From the NCBI GenBank assembly GCA_002364755.1, contig DEZI01000021.1, positions 1 to 64,000 of the forward strand: DNA of 64,000 nt, in the 5' to 3' direction. Below are positions 45,449-53,093 of the stretch, piece after piece. A program made the translations under genes and the position numbers. The stretch is from Stenotrophomonas maltophilia (GTDB lineage Bacteria > Pseudomonadota > Gammaproteobacteria > Xanthomonadales > Xanthomonadaceae). The notes below the pieces were generated by a model. That model was not told where the DNA came from, made no database searches, and saw only the letters and a list, made by a program, of their open reading frames with translations. Each line of letters starts with the position of its first letter. Within the stretch, counting starts at the first letter, position 1.

Positions 45449-47605
45449 ATGTCGCGTACCGTAGTCCTGGCCGCCGCCATCAGCCTGGCGCTGGCGGCCT
45501 GTTCCGGCAAGGAGTCCACCCCCGTGTCCGAAGCACAGAACTCCCCGGCCCAGCAGCCGGCCGAAGCCTCCACCAACCCGCTGCTGAGCGCCAGCACGCT
45601 GCCGTTCCAGGCGCCGCAGTTCGACAAGATCAAGGACAGCGACTACACGCCGGCTTTCGAAGAAGGCATGCGCCAGCACCTGGCCGACGTCCGCAAGATC
45701 GCCGACAACGCCGAGCCGGCCACCTTCGACAACACCATCGTGGCGATGGAGCGCAGTGGCGAGACCCTGAACCGGGTGTCGCGCATCTTCTTCGGCCTGG
45801 TCCAGGCCGATGGCACCGAAGCGCGCCAGAAGATCCAGGAAGACATCGCCCCGAAGCTGGCCGCGCACCAGGACGAGATCAACCTCGACCCGAAGCTGTT
45901 CGCCCGCGTGAAGTCGCTGTACGACCAGCGTGACACGCTGGAACTGGACCCGGTGCAGAAGCGCCTGGTCGAGCATTACTACGACGGCCTGGTGCGCGCC
46001 GGCGCGCAGCTGTCCGACGCCGACAAGGCGAGCCTGCGCAAGCTCAATGTGGAAGAGACCACCCTGTCCACCCAGTTCCACACCCGCCTGGTGGCTGCAA
46101 CCGCCGCTGCGGCCGTGGTCGTCGATGACAAGGCCAAGCTGGCCGGCCTGGACGAGAACGCGATCAACAACGCGGCCAACGCCGCCAAGGATCGCAAGCT
46201 GGATGGCAAGTTCGTGCTGCCGCTGCAGAACACCACCCAGCAGCCGGTGCTCGGTTCGCTGAGCGACCGCGACCAGCGCGCTGCCGTGCTGAAGGCCTCG
46301 GAAACCCGTGCCGAGCGTGGCGACAAGAACGACACCCGCGAGACCGTGCAGCGCCTGGCCCAGCTGCGTGCGCAGAAGGCCAAGCTGCTCGGCTTCGAGA
46401 CCTTCGCCGATTACCAGCTGGGCGACCAGATGGCCAAGACCCCGGCCGCGGCGCTGAAGCTGCTGACCGACACCGTGCCGGCTGCCACCGCCAAGGCCCG
46501 TGCCGAAGCCGGTGAGATCCAGAAGGTGATCGACGCCCAGAAGGGTGGCTTCCAGGTTGCCGCTTCGGATTGGGACTTCTACGCCGAGCAGGTCCGCAAG
46601 GCCAAGTACGACCTGGACGAATCGCAGGTCAAGCCGTACTTCGAGCTGGACAACGTGCTGCAGAACGGCGTCTTCTACGCCGCCACCCAGCTGTACGGCA
46701 TCACCTTCAAGCAGCGCACCGACATTCCGACCTACAACCCGGACATGAAGGTGTACGAAGTGTTCGACAAGGACGGCACCTCGCTGGCCCTGTTCTACAC
46801 CGACTACTTCAAGCGTGACACCAAGTCCGGCGGCGCCTGGATGGACGTGTTCGTCGAGCAGGACGGCCTGACAGGTGCCAAGCCGGTGGTCTACAACGTC
46901 TGCAACTTCACCAAGCCGGCCGATGGCCAGCCTGCGCTGATCAGCTTCGACGACGTCACCACCATGTTCCATGAGTTCGGCCACGCCCTGCATGGCATGT
47001 TCTCGAACGTGAAGTACCCGTCGATTGCCGGCACCGCCACCTCGCGCGACTTCGTCGAGTTCCCTTCGCAGTTCAACGAGCACTGGGCGCTGGACCCGAA
47101 GGTCTTCGCCCACTACGCCAAGCACTACAAGACCGGCGAAGCGATGCCGCAGGAACTGGTCGACAAGATCCTCAAGGCACGCAGCTTCAACCAGGGCTAC
47201 GCGACCACCGAGTACCTGTCGGCCGCACTGCTTGACCTGGCCTGGCACACGCAGAAGGCCGATGCCCCGCTGCAGGATGTGGGCGCCTTCGAAGCCAGCG
47301 CGCTGAAGAAGTTCAAGGTCGACCTGCCGCAGGTGCCGCCGCGTTACCGCACCACCTACTTCGACCACATCTGGGGCGGCGGCTACTCGGCCGGTTACTA
47401 CGCCTACTTCTGGGCCGAAGTGCTGGACCATGACGCCTACCAGTGGTTCACCGAACACGGTGGCCTGACGGCGGCCAACGGCCAGGAGTTCCGCGACAAG
47501 ATCCTCTCGCGCGGCAACAGCGTGGAGCTGTCGACCCTGTACCGCGATTTCCGCGGCAAGGACCCGTCGGTGGAACCGCTGCTGAAGTTCCGCGGGCTGA
47601 AGTAA
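45449..47605 (+). CDS. dcp: M3A family peptidyl-dipeptidase (Dcp-like), lipoprotein
   Basis: 718 residues from ATG 45449 (AAGGAG upstream). Lipobox LALAAC (Cys15), then a helical M3 metallopeptidase with the zinc motif TMFHEFGHALHGMFS near residue 506 and a downstream ED ligand. E. coli Dcp is cytosolic; this and related xanthomonad enzymes are envelope-anchored by the lipobox. It would remove C-terminal dipeptides from peptides in the periplasm. A strong terminator follows. Confidence 0.93.
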   Translation: MSRTVVLAAAISLALAACSGKESTPVSEAQNSPAQQPAEASTNPLLSASTLPFQAPQFDKIKDSDYTPAFEEGMRQHLADVRKIADNAEPATFDNTIVAMERSGETLNRVSRIFFGLVQADGTEARQKIQEDIAPKLAAHQDEINLDPKLFARVKSLYDQRDTLELDPVQKRLVEHYYDGLVRAGAQLSDADKASLRKLNVEETTLSTQFHTRLVAATAAAAVVVDDKAKLAGLDENAINNAANAAKDRKLDGKFVLPLQNTTQQPVLGSLSDRDQRAAVLKASETRAERGDKNDTRETVQRLAQLRAQKAKLLGFETFADYQLGDQMAKTPAAALKLLTDTVPAATAKARAEAGEIQKVIDAQKGGFQVAASDWDFYAEQVRKAKYDLDESQVKPYFELDNVLQNGVFYAATQLYGITFKQRTDIPTYNPDMKVYEVFDKDGTSLALFYTDYFKRDTKSGGAWMDVFVEQDGLTGAKPVVYNVCNFTKPADGQPALISFDDVTTMFHEFGHALHGMFSNVKYPSIAGTATSRDFVEFPSQFNEHWALDPKVFAHYAKHYKTGEAMPQELVDKILKARSFNQGYATTEYLSAALLDLAWHTQKADAPLQDVGAFEASALKKFKVDLPQVPPRYRTTYFDHIWGGGYSAGYYAYFWAEVLDHDAYQWFTEHGGLTAANGQEFRDKILSRGNSVELSTLYRDFRGKDPSVEPLLKFRGLK

Positions 47606-47612
47606 GAAATGC

Positions 47613-47640
47613 AAAACGGCGGGGGAAACCCCGCCGTTTT
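47613..47640 (+). terminator. Intrinsic terminator of dcp
   Basis: A perfect 12-bp stem (AAAACGGCGGGG/CCCCGCCGTTTT) with a GAAA tetraloop region and trailing T. It works in both directions. Confidence 0.93.
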
Positions 47641-47654
47641 TCGTTGCGTTAGCC

Positions 47655-47697
47655 GGGGTCGGATCCCGTTGCGCACCGCGCAATGGGCTCCGACCCC
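47655..47697. repeat. GGGGTC...GACCCC dispersed palindrome
   Basis: GGGGTCGGATCCCGTTGCGC head and CAATGGGCTCCGACCCC end. It lies beyond the dcp terminator. Confidence 0.82.
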
Positions 47698-47810
47698 GTT
47701 TGCGTTACGCACCTTTTACGCGCCACGCCCTCCCCCGGCATCGCACCTTTACGGCCTGCACGCGCATCGTGTGCCTACCGCGCCGCAGGGCGCTTTGTGC
47801 AAGGTGGTGT

Positions 47811-48206
47811 ATGACCCTCCTGGTGATCCGGCACGCGCCGTCGTCGGCGCCACGCCCGCAGCTTCCGCTGGAACTGTGTGGCCATCGCGTGCTGTGCAAC
47901 GACTGCGCCAGCCTGTCCGATGTGCGCCACTGCCTGTGCCAGGCACAGGCCGATGACTGGGTACTGCTGGACGTAGGCGTGGCCGACGACGCGCAGTGGC
48001 AGGCCGAGGGCGGCGCCCTGCAGGCGGCACTGGAGCGCATGCCCGCCTCGTACATCGAACTGCAGGCCCCGCATGCGCCGGGCCTGGATGCACGCCTGCG
48101 CCTGCAGCACGGGCCGGCCGCGGTGGTGGTCGACCAGCGCAGCCAGCAGGCGGGCTACCCGCTGTCGCTGGCCATCGTCGGCCGCCGCCTGGCGCAGGAG
48201 GGCTGA
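47811..48206 (+). CDS. Degenerate AroQ (type II dehydroquinase)-fold protein, copy 1
   Basis: 131 residues from ATG 47811 (AAGGTGG upstream). Its layout follows its neighbour: a beta-strand start (MTLLVIRHAP), WVLLDVGVADD where AroQ has its NPGA turn, YIELQAPHAP where AroQ has VEVH, and GYPLSLAIVGRRLA. The catalytic Tyr loop, the GPN motif and the active His of AroQ are all missing. It ends 3 bp before copy 2. Function unknown; I infer an ancient paralogue of copy 2. Confidence 0.6.
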   Translation: MTLLVIRHAPSSAPRPQLPLELCGHRVLCNDCASLSDVRHCLCQAQADDWVLLDVGVADDAQWQAEGGALQAALERMPASYIELQAPHAPGLDARLRLQHGPAAVVVDQRSQQAGYPLSLAIVGRRLAQEG

Positions 48207-48209
48207 GCC

Positions 48210-48656
48210 ATGTCGATCTTCATCATCCGTGGCCCGGAAGCCGCCGGCCCGCTGATCCGCACGGCCCTGCCGCTGCCCGCACCGGTGCTGAAATCACTGG
48301 TGCACCGCGCGATCGATGCCGGCACCAGCGTGGCGATCCGCGCCTGCGGTTCGGAACAGGAACTGCTGGACGCGTTGCGCGTGGCCGACCACAGCCGCGG
48401 CGAGGTGACCCTGCTCGACCCCGGCGCCTGTGCCGGCAGCCTGCGCCTGCAACGCCTGCTGCCGTACCTGCACAACGCCTACGTGGAAGTGCACGACGAT
48501 GGCGCCGTGGCCGAACCCCGCCTGCCGGCCGGTGTCGGCCAGCGCCTGGGCATCGCCGCCGGCTACGGCGCGCAGAGCTACGTGCTGGCGCTGGACATCG
48601 CTCTGGACCACCTCGGCCTGGCCGAGCACGCCAACCGCGTGCACGTCGGCACCTGA
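48210..48656 (+). CDS. Degenerate AroQ (type II dehydroquinase)-fold protein, copy 2
   Basis: 148 residues. Landmarks line up with type II 3-dehydroquinate dehydratase: MSIFIIRGP (AroQ ILVIxGPN), LLDPGACAGS (INPGAxxHTS), YVEVHDDG (VEVHxSN) and GIAAGYGAQSYVLALDIAL (GVIxGFGxxGYxLAL). The catalytic Tyr/Arg lid is deleted, GPN is GPE and NPGA is DPGA, so dehydratase activity is unlikely. Translation is probably coupled to copy 1. The two may form a hetero-oligomer with a binding or regulatory role. Confidence 0.68.
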   Translation: MSIFIIRGPEAAGPLIRTALPLPAPVLKSLVHRAIDAGTSVAIRACGSEQELLDALRVADHSRGEVTLLDPGACAGSLRLQRLLPYLHNAYVEVHDDGAVAEPRLPAGVGQRLGIAAGYGAQSYVLALDIALDHLGLAEHANRVHVGT

Positions 48657-48665
48657 CCGCTATCG

Positions 48666-48739
48666 GTAGCGCCGGGCCATGCCCGGCGGATGGCAGGGCC
48701 GACCGCGCTGCGCGCTCGCCGGGCATGGCCCGGCGCTAC
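48666..48739. repeat. GTAGCGCCGGGCC REP pair
   Basis: GTAGCGCCGGGCCATGCCCG head at 48666 and its inverted copy ending CCCGGCGCTAC at 48739, between copy 2 of the AroQ-like pair and lepB. Confidence 0.88.
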
Positions 48740-48806
48740 CGACGAGCAGGGGAACCTCCCGCGCCTGCCGCAGGTCTGACCGGGCTTCCACCCACCGGAA
48801 CCCGTC

Positions 48807-49433
48807 ATGGACGCTGCCGCCCGCCCCCCGTTTGCCGAACGCGCGCTTACCTGGCTGAAGAAGGAAGCGCTGCCGCTGCTGGTCATGCTCGGCCTGCTCG
48901 CCGCCGCCCGCGACACCCTGGCCAACCACTATGTAGTGCCCAGCGGCTCGATGCAGCCGACCCTGCAGCCCGGTGACCGCGTGGTGGTGGACATGCGCGC
49001 CTACGGCCTGCGCCTGCCGTTCACCGGCCGGCAGCTGCTGGCCACCGGCACCCCGCAGCGCGGCGAAGTGGCCGTGTTCGATTCGCCGGCCGATGGCACC
49101 CGCCTGATCAAGCGCGTGGTGGCCGTCGCCGGTGACCACGTGCAGCTGCATGGCGGCCACCTGGCCATCAACGGCCAGCCGCTGCAGATCGCCGACCTGC
49201 GCGACACCGAAGCCTTCGGCGAGCGCCAGGCCCAGCTCGACCTGGACATGGGCGGCGGCCCCGACATCGCCGATCTGGTGGTGCCGGACGGCAAGCTGCT
49301 GGTGCTGGGCGACCATCGTGGCAACAGCTTCGATGGCCGCTTCTTCGGCTTCGTGGACGCCGGCAAGGTCTACGGCCGCGCCGTGGCCATCTACTACCGC
49401 CGCGGCGATGGCTTCGAGTGGAAGCACCTCTAA
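48807..49433 (+). CDS. lepB: Signal peptidase I (LepB-type)
   Basis: 208 residues: one N-terminal membrane helix (ALPLLVMLGLLAAARD), the catalytic Ser box PSGSMQPTLQPGD near residue 46, the catalytic Lys in LIKRVVAVAGD near 97 and box E GDHRGNSFDGR near 170. It is short for LepB (E. coli 324 aa), which is usual for a second signal peptidase. A canonical lepB operon (lepA, rnc, era) is absent here, so this is likely an accessory paralogue. Confidence 0.92.
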   Translation: MDAAARPPFAERALTWLKKEALPLLVMLGLLAAARDTLANHYVVPSGSMQPTLQPGDRVVVDMRAYGLRLPFTGRQLLATGTPQRGEVAVFDSPADGTRLIKRVVAVAGDHVQLHGGHLAINGQPLQIADLRDTEAFGERQAQLDLDMGGGPDIADLVVPDGKLLVLGDHRGNSFDGRFFGFVDAGKVYGRAVAIYYRRGDGFEWKHL

Positions 49434-49489
49434 GGTGAATTGATACGTTCTGCATATCGATCCTGACTCATCAGGTTATGGATCGACTG

Positions 49490-49551
49490 GATCGAGGGGC
49501 CTACGCTGGTCCCCGTACCCCCACGTCGGCTGCCCCCACGGCCCCTCGATC
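49490..49551 (+). promoter_or_regulatory. Leader hairpin upstream of the YnfM-type MFS gene
   Basis: Perfect 12-bp arms (GATCGAGGGGCC, 49490-49501; GGCCCCTCGATC, 49540-49551) with a 38-nt loop, ending two bases before the ATG at 49554. No Shine-Dalgarno is free, so the stem could mask the start. Confidence 0.5.
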
Positions 49552-49553
49552 CC

Positions 49554-50810
49554 ATGACTGGCGAAACTGCGGCGTCCCTCAGCGGCCGCCCCCGCACTTC
49601 CGATTCCGTTGTCGATACCCGCATCCAGCAGGGCACCCCGGCGTTCCGGCGCACGGCGGTCGCGCTGTTCCTGGCGGGGTTCTCGACTTTCGGCCTGCTG
49701 TACACGGTGCAGCCGCTGCTGCCCGAGTTCAGCCGCCACTTCGGGGTGTCCGCCGCCGGCAGCGCGATGTCGCTGTCGCTGAGCACCGGCACCCTGGCCG
49801 TGGCCATGCTACTGGCCGGCCTGCTGTCCGATGCGATCGGCCGCCGGCCGATGATGATCGCCGCGCTGATGGCCTCGGCCCTGTTGTCGCTGTGCACCGC
49901 GCTGGTCGATGACTGGACCACCATGCTCGTGCTGCGCACGCTGCTGGGCCTGGCCCTGAGCGGCGTGCCTGCCGTGGCGATGACCTATCTGGTGGAGGAA
50001 ATGGACAGCCGCGCGCTGGGCCTGGCCATGGGCCTGTACATCGGTGGCAACGCCATCGGTGGCATGAGTGGGCGCCTGCTGGCCGGCATCATTGCCGACC
50101 ACTGGGGCTGGCGCTGGGGCATCGGCGCGGTCTCGATCATCGCCGTGGCCAGCACCGTGCTGCTGTGGCTGCAGCTGCCGCCGTCGCGCCACTTCCAGGC
50201 CCGCCGTGGCGGCCTGCGCCAGCTGCCCTCGCGCTGGCGCACGCTGTTCGCCGATCCGGGCCTGCCGTGGCTGTTCGCCACCTCGTTCGTGCTGATGGGC
50301 GTGTTCGTCACCCTCTACAACTACCTGGGCTACCACCTGCTGGCGCCGCCGTACCACCTCAGCCAGACCGTGGTCGGGCTGATCTTCAGCGTGTACCTGG
50401 TTGGCACCTTCAGCTCGGCATGGATGGGCCAGCAGGCCACGCGCCACGGCCGCGGCCGCGTGCTGACCATTGCCTTCGGCCTGATCGGAGCCGGCATCGT
50501 GCTGCTGTCGATGCCGTGGCTGACCACGATGGCGCTGGGTATTGCCCTGGTCACCTTCGGTTTCTTCGGCGGCCACTCGGTGGCCAGCAGCTGGGTCGGC
50601 AGCCGCGCCGGTTCGATGCGTGCCGAAGCCTCGGCGCTGTACCTGTTCGCCTACTACCTGGGCAGCAGCGTACTCGGCGCCGTCGGTGGCCTGGCCTATG
50701 CCGCGTGGGATTGGCTGGGCGTGTGCCTGTTCACCGGCGTGCTGACCCTGCTCGGCGGCGGCATCATCTGGGCCCTGCAGCAGCGCGCCCCGCAGCCGGT
50801 CGCTGCTTGA
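49554..50810 (+). CDS. MFS transporter, YnfM-like exporter
   Basis: 418 residues with 12 hydrophobic segments. The motif-A-like loop GLLSDAIGRRPMMIAAL near residue 85 and LLGLALSGVPAVAMTYLVEEM near 131 are typical of the DHA1/AraJ-YnfM group, which exports drugs, sugars or arabinose-like solutes. It converges on a LysR gene. In E. coli ynfM is divergent from LysR gene ynfL; here the regulator is downstream on the other strand. Substrate unknown. Confidence 0.85.
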   Translation: MTGETAASLSGRPRTSDSVVDTRIQQGTPAFRRTAVALFLAGFSTFGLLYTVQPLLPEFSRHFGVSAAGSAMSLSLSTGTLAVAMLLAGLLSDAIGRRPMMIAALMASALLSLCTALVDDWTTMLVLRTLLGLALSGVPAVAMTYLVEEMDSRALGLAMGLYIGGNAIGGMSGRLLAGIIADHWGWRWGIGAVSIIAVASTVLLWLQLPPSRHFQARRGGLRQLPSRWRTLFADPGLPWLFATSFVLMGVFVTLYNYLGYHLLAPPYHLSQTVVGLIFSVYLVGTFSSAWMGQQATRHGRGRVLTIAFGLIGAGIVLLSMPWLTTMALGIALVTFGFFGGHSVASSWVGSRAGSMRAEASALYLFAYYLGSSVLGAVGGLAYAAWDWLGVCLFTGVLTLLGGGIIWALQQRAPQPVAA

Positions 50811-50814
50811 GATC

Positions 50815-50895
50815 CGCCGGGCATGGCCCGGCGCTAACTGTGTAGTGGGTCGACGGTAGCGCCGGGCCATGCCCGGCGAGCGCGCAGCGCGGCGC
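50815..50895. repeat. CGCCGGGCC REP pair between convergent genes
   Basis: An inverted GCCGGGCATGGCCCGGCGC copy then GTAGCGCCGGGCCATGCCCG, between the MFS gene and the LysR gene. Confidence 0.87.
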
Positions 50896-50896
50896 A

Positions 50897-51805
50897 TCAC
50901 CCGCCCGCGAACGCCCCGCGCAACAACCCGGCGAAATTGCGGATCAACGGCGTTACCCCTTCGCGGCGCCACGCCAACTGCACTTCCGAATGCGCCCCGG
51001 CGTCGCCCATCGCCACGAAGCGCGCGCCTTCCACCCGGATGTGGTCGCATGACGACGGCAGGATCGCCGCACCCAGACCGGCTGCTGCCAGACTGATCAG
51101 CGTCGATGCCTCGCCCGCCTCCTGCACGATGCGCGGGGTGAATCCCGCCGCCGCGCACAGCGCGATCATGTGGTCGTGGATGCCGGCACCGGCACTGCGG
51201 CGGAACGCCACGAACGGCTCCTGGGCGAAATCACGCAGGGCCAATGTGCCCTGCTTGGACAGCCGGCGCAGGGCAGGGTGGTCGGCGTGCACGATCAACG
51301 CCAGCGGATCGACGAACAGGCTGTGCGCCACCAGTTCCGGCGGCAGCGCACGCTTGCGGATGATGCCCACGTCCAGGCTGCCATCGAGCAGCGCATCGAT
51401 CTGCTGCAGGGTGTTCATCTCGCTCAGCTGCAGGCGCACCTGCGGGTACTGCTGCCGGTACTGCAGGATCGACCGCGGAATCTGCGGCGACAGCGGCGTG
51501 GCCCGGGTCAGGCCGATATGCAGCTCGCCCTGCTCGCCGCGCTGCGCGCGCTGCACCTCGTCCACCGCCGTTTCCACCTGTTGCACGATGGCCCGCGCCC
51601 GCTCCTGCAGCAGCTCACCGGCGGCAGTGAGCTGCACGCGGCGATGGCTGCGCACGAACAACCGCGCTCCGATCAGCTCTTCCAGCTGCCGGATCTGCTG
51701 GCTGAGCGGCGGCTGCGACATCCCCAGCCGCTCGGCCGCCTGGCCGAAGTGCAGCGTATCGGCAACGGCGAGGAAGTAGCGCAGGTGGCGGAGTTCGATG
51801 GACAT
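50897..51805 (-). CDS. LysR-family transcriptional regulator
   Basis: 302 residues: N-terminal helix-turn-helix (LHFGQAAERLGMSQPPLSQQI) and a substrate-binding domain (LHIGLTRATPLSPQIPRS, VGIIRKRALP). It resembles the CatR/BenM/YnfL-like group. The convergent MFS transporter is a plausible target, though the usual divergent geometry is absent. Target and inducer unknown. Confidence 0.88.
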   Translation of the reverse strand: MSIELRHLRYFLAVADTLHFGQAAERLGMSQPPLSQQIRQLEELIGARLFVRSHRRVQLTAAGELLQERARAIVQQVETAVDEVQRAQRGEQGELHIGLTRATPLSPQIPRSILQYRQQYPQVRLQLSEMNTLQQIDALLDGSLDVGIIRKRALPPELVAHSLFVDPLALIVHADHPALRRLSKQGTLALRDFAQEPFVAFRRSAGAGIHDHMIALCAAAGFTPRIVQEAGEASTLISLAAAGLGAAILPSSCDHIRVEGARFVAMGDAGAHSEVQLAWRREGVTPLIRNFAGLLRGAFAGG

Positions 51806-51847
51806 GGGGCCAGTTTATTCATCGTCAGCCGGAAGTGAATCAGAGAA

Positions 51848-52010
51848 GGGGTCAGAGCCCGTCGCGCAGCAACGGGATCCGACCCCGTGCCGACCAACGG
51901 TCGGCACCCACCAACGACGGCGACCAACCGCCCCGCCATCCACGGATAGCCCGCTTTTGACGTTGCCGTTGCTTCGGCCTCTGCGGGTGCAGGGCGCAGC
52001 CCTGCCGAAC
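51848..52010. repeat. GGGGTC palindrome plus TTGACGTTG-type element
   Basis: GGGGTCAGAGCCC palindrome (51848-51886), a GTGCCGACC/GGTCGGCAC hairpin (about 51885-51906), and TTGACGTTGCCGTTGC with CCTCTGCGGGTGC followed by a GC hairpin (51956 on), the same order of elements as at 39618-39862. It fills the 209-bp gap between two LysR genes. Confidence 0.75.
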
Positions 52011-52014
52011 ACCC

Positions 52015-52983
52015 TCAGCGCTCGGAATGCCCGCTCTGGTCGTAATCGCGCGGACTGAACAACTCCGGCTGGATCAGCTCCACAAACGCCCGCGCCTGCG
52101 CCGACAACGCCTTGCCCCGCCGCACGATCACCCCGTAACTGCGCTCCGGGAACCAGCGCTTCATCGACCGCGCCGCCAGCCGCGCATGATCGCTTTCATG
52201 CAGGCACAGCGCCGGCACGATGGAAATGCCCATGCCCATCGCCACGTACTGCTTGATCACCTCCCAGCCGCCCACCTCCAGCGCCACCGTGTACGCGATG
52301 CGGTGGCGCTGGAACACCTGGTCCACCAGCCGGTAGGTGATCTGCCGTTTCGGCGGCAGCACCAGCGGGTAGCGCGCGATGTCGGCCAGCTCCAGCTCGC
52401 CACCACTGGCCAGTGGATGATCGTGTGGCGCGATCAGCACCTGCTCGAAGCGGTAGGCCGGCGCATAGGTCAGGTCGGCCGGCACGTCGGTCATCGACCC
52501 GATCGCCAGGTCGGCTGCGTCCTCGCGCAGCAGGTCGGTGCCATCGGCGCTGATCGCGTTGTGCAGGGTCAGGCGCACGTCGGGATGGTGCAGGCGGAAG
52601 CGTTCAACGATCTTCGGCAGCAGGTAGAGGATGGTCGAGCTGTTGGCGGCGATGTTCAGCTCGCCCGCATCCAGCCCGCGCACCTTGTCGCGGAAGCGCG
52701 CTTCCAGCCCGTCCAGGCTCTCCACCAGCGGCTGCGCCATCTCATACAGCACCTGGCCCTCGCGGCTGGGCACCAGTCGGCGCCCGCTACGCTCGAACAG
52801 CGGCACCCCCAGCTCACGCTCCAGTGCCTGCAGCTGCAGGCTGATCGCCGGCTGGCTGACGAACAGCGCCTCAGCCGCGCGTGAGACCGAGCCCAGGCGC
52901 ACGGTCTGGCAGAACGCCCGCAGCGGCTTCAGCCGGTCGGATTTGTAGGAAAAACGCGGACTTGGCGAGCTGCGCGTGGTCAT
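52015..52983 (-). CDS. CysB-type LysR regulator divergent from aceBA
   Basis: 322 residues from ATG 52983. N-terminal helix-turn-helix (GSVSRAAEALFVSQPAISLQL) followed by a CysB-like ligand domain (NIAANSSTILYLLPKIVERF, MGMGISIVPALCL). It is divergent from the glyoxylate-shunt genes with a shared 110-bp promoter region that has a T-N11-A dyad, so it likely controls aceBA. It is not IclR, the aceBA repressor of E. coli. Confidence 0.87.
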   Translation of the reverse strand: MTTRSSPSPRFSYKSDRLKPLRAFCQTVRLGSVSRAAEALFVSQPAISLQLQALERELGVPLFERSGRRLVPSREGQVLYEMAQPLVESLDGLEARFRDKVRGLDAGELNIAANSSTILYLLPKIVERFRLHHPDVRLTLHNAISADGTDLLREDAADLAIGSMTDVPADLTYAPAYRFEQVLIAPHDHPLASGGELELADIARYPLVLPPKRQITYRLVDQVFQRHRIAYTVALEVGGWEVIKQYVAMGMGISIVPALCLHESDHARLAARSMKRWFPERSYGVIVRRGKALSAQARAFVELIQPELFSPRDYDQSGHSER

Positions 52984-52988
52984 GGTGT

Positions 52989-53011
52989 CATAAGTATTAG
53001 CACACCTTATG
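52989..53011. promoter_or_regulatory. LysR-type dyad (CATAAG-N11-CTTATG) between regulator and aceB
   Basis: Perfect 6-bp arms, 11 bases apart, matching the T-N11-A pattern; five bases from the regulator start and 83 from aceB. A fit for auto-regulation plus aceBA control. Confidence 0.6.
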
Positions 53012-53093
53012 TGGGACATTGCAAAAACTGTTTTGCCAAATACTCGGCTCGGGCGGCACTTTGGGGGCGTTTCCCCACCGCTGGAGTCGCCCC

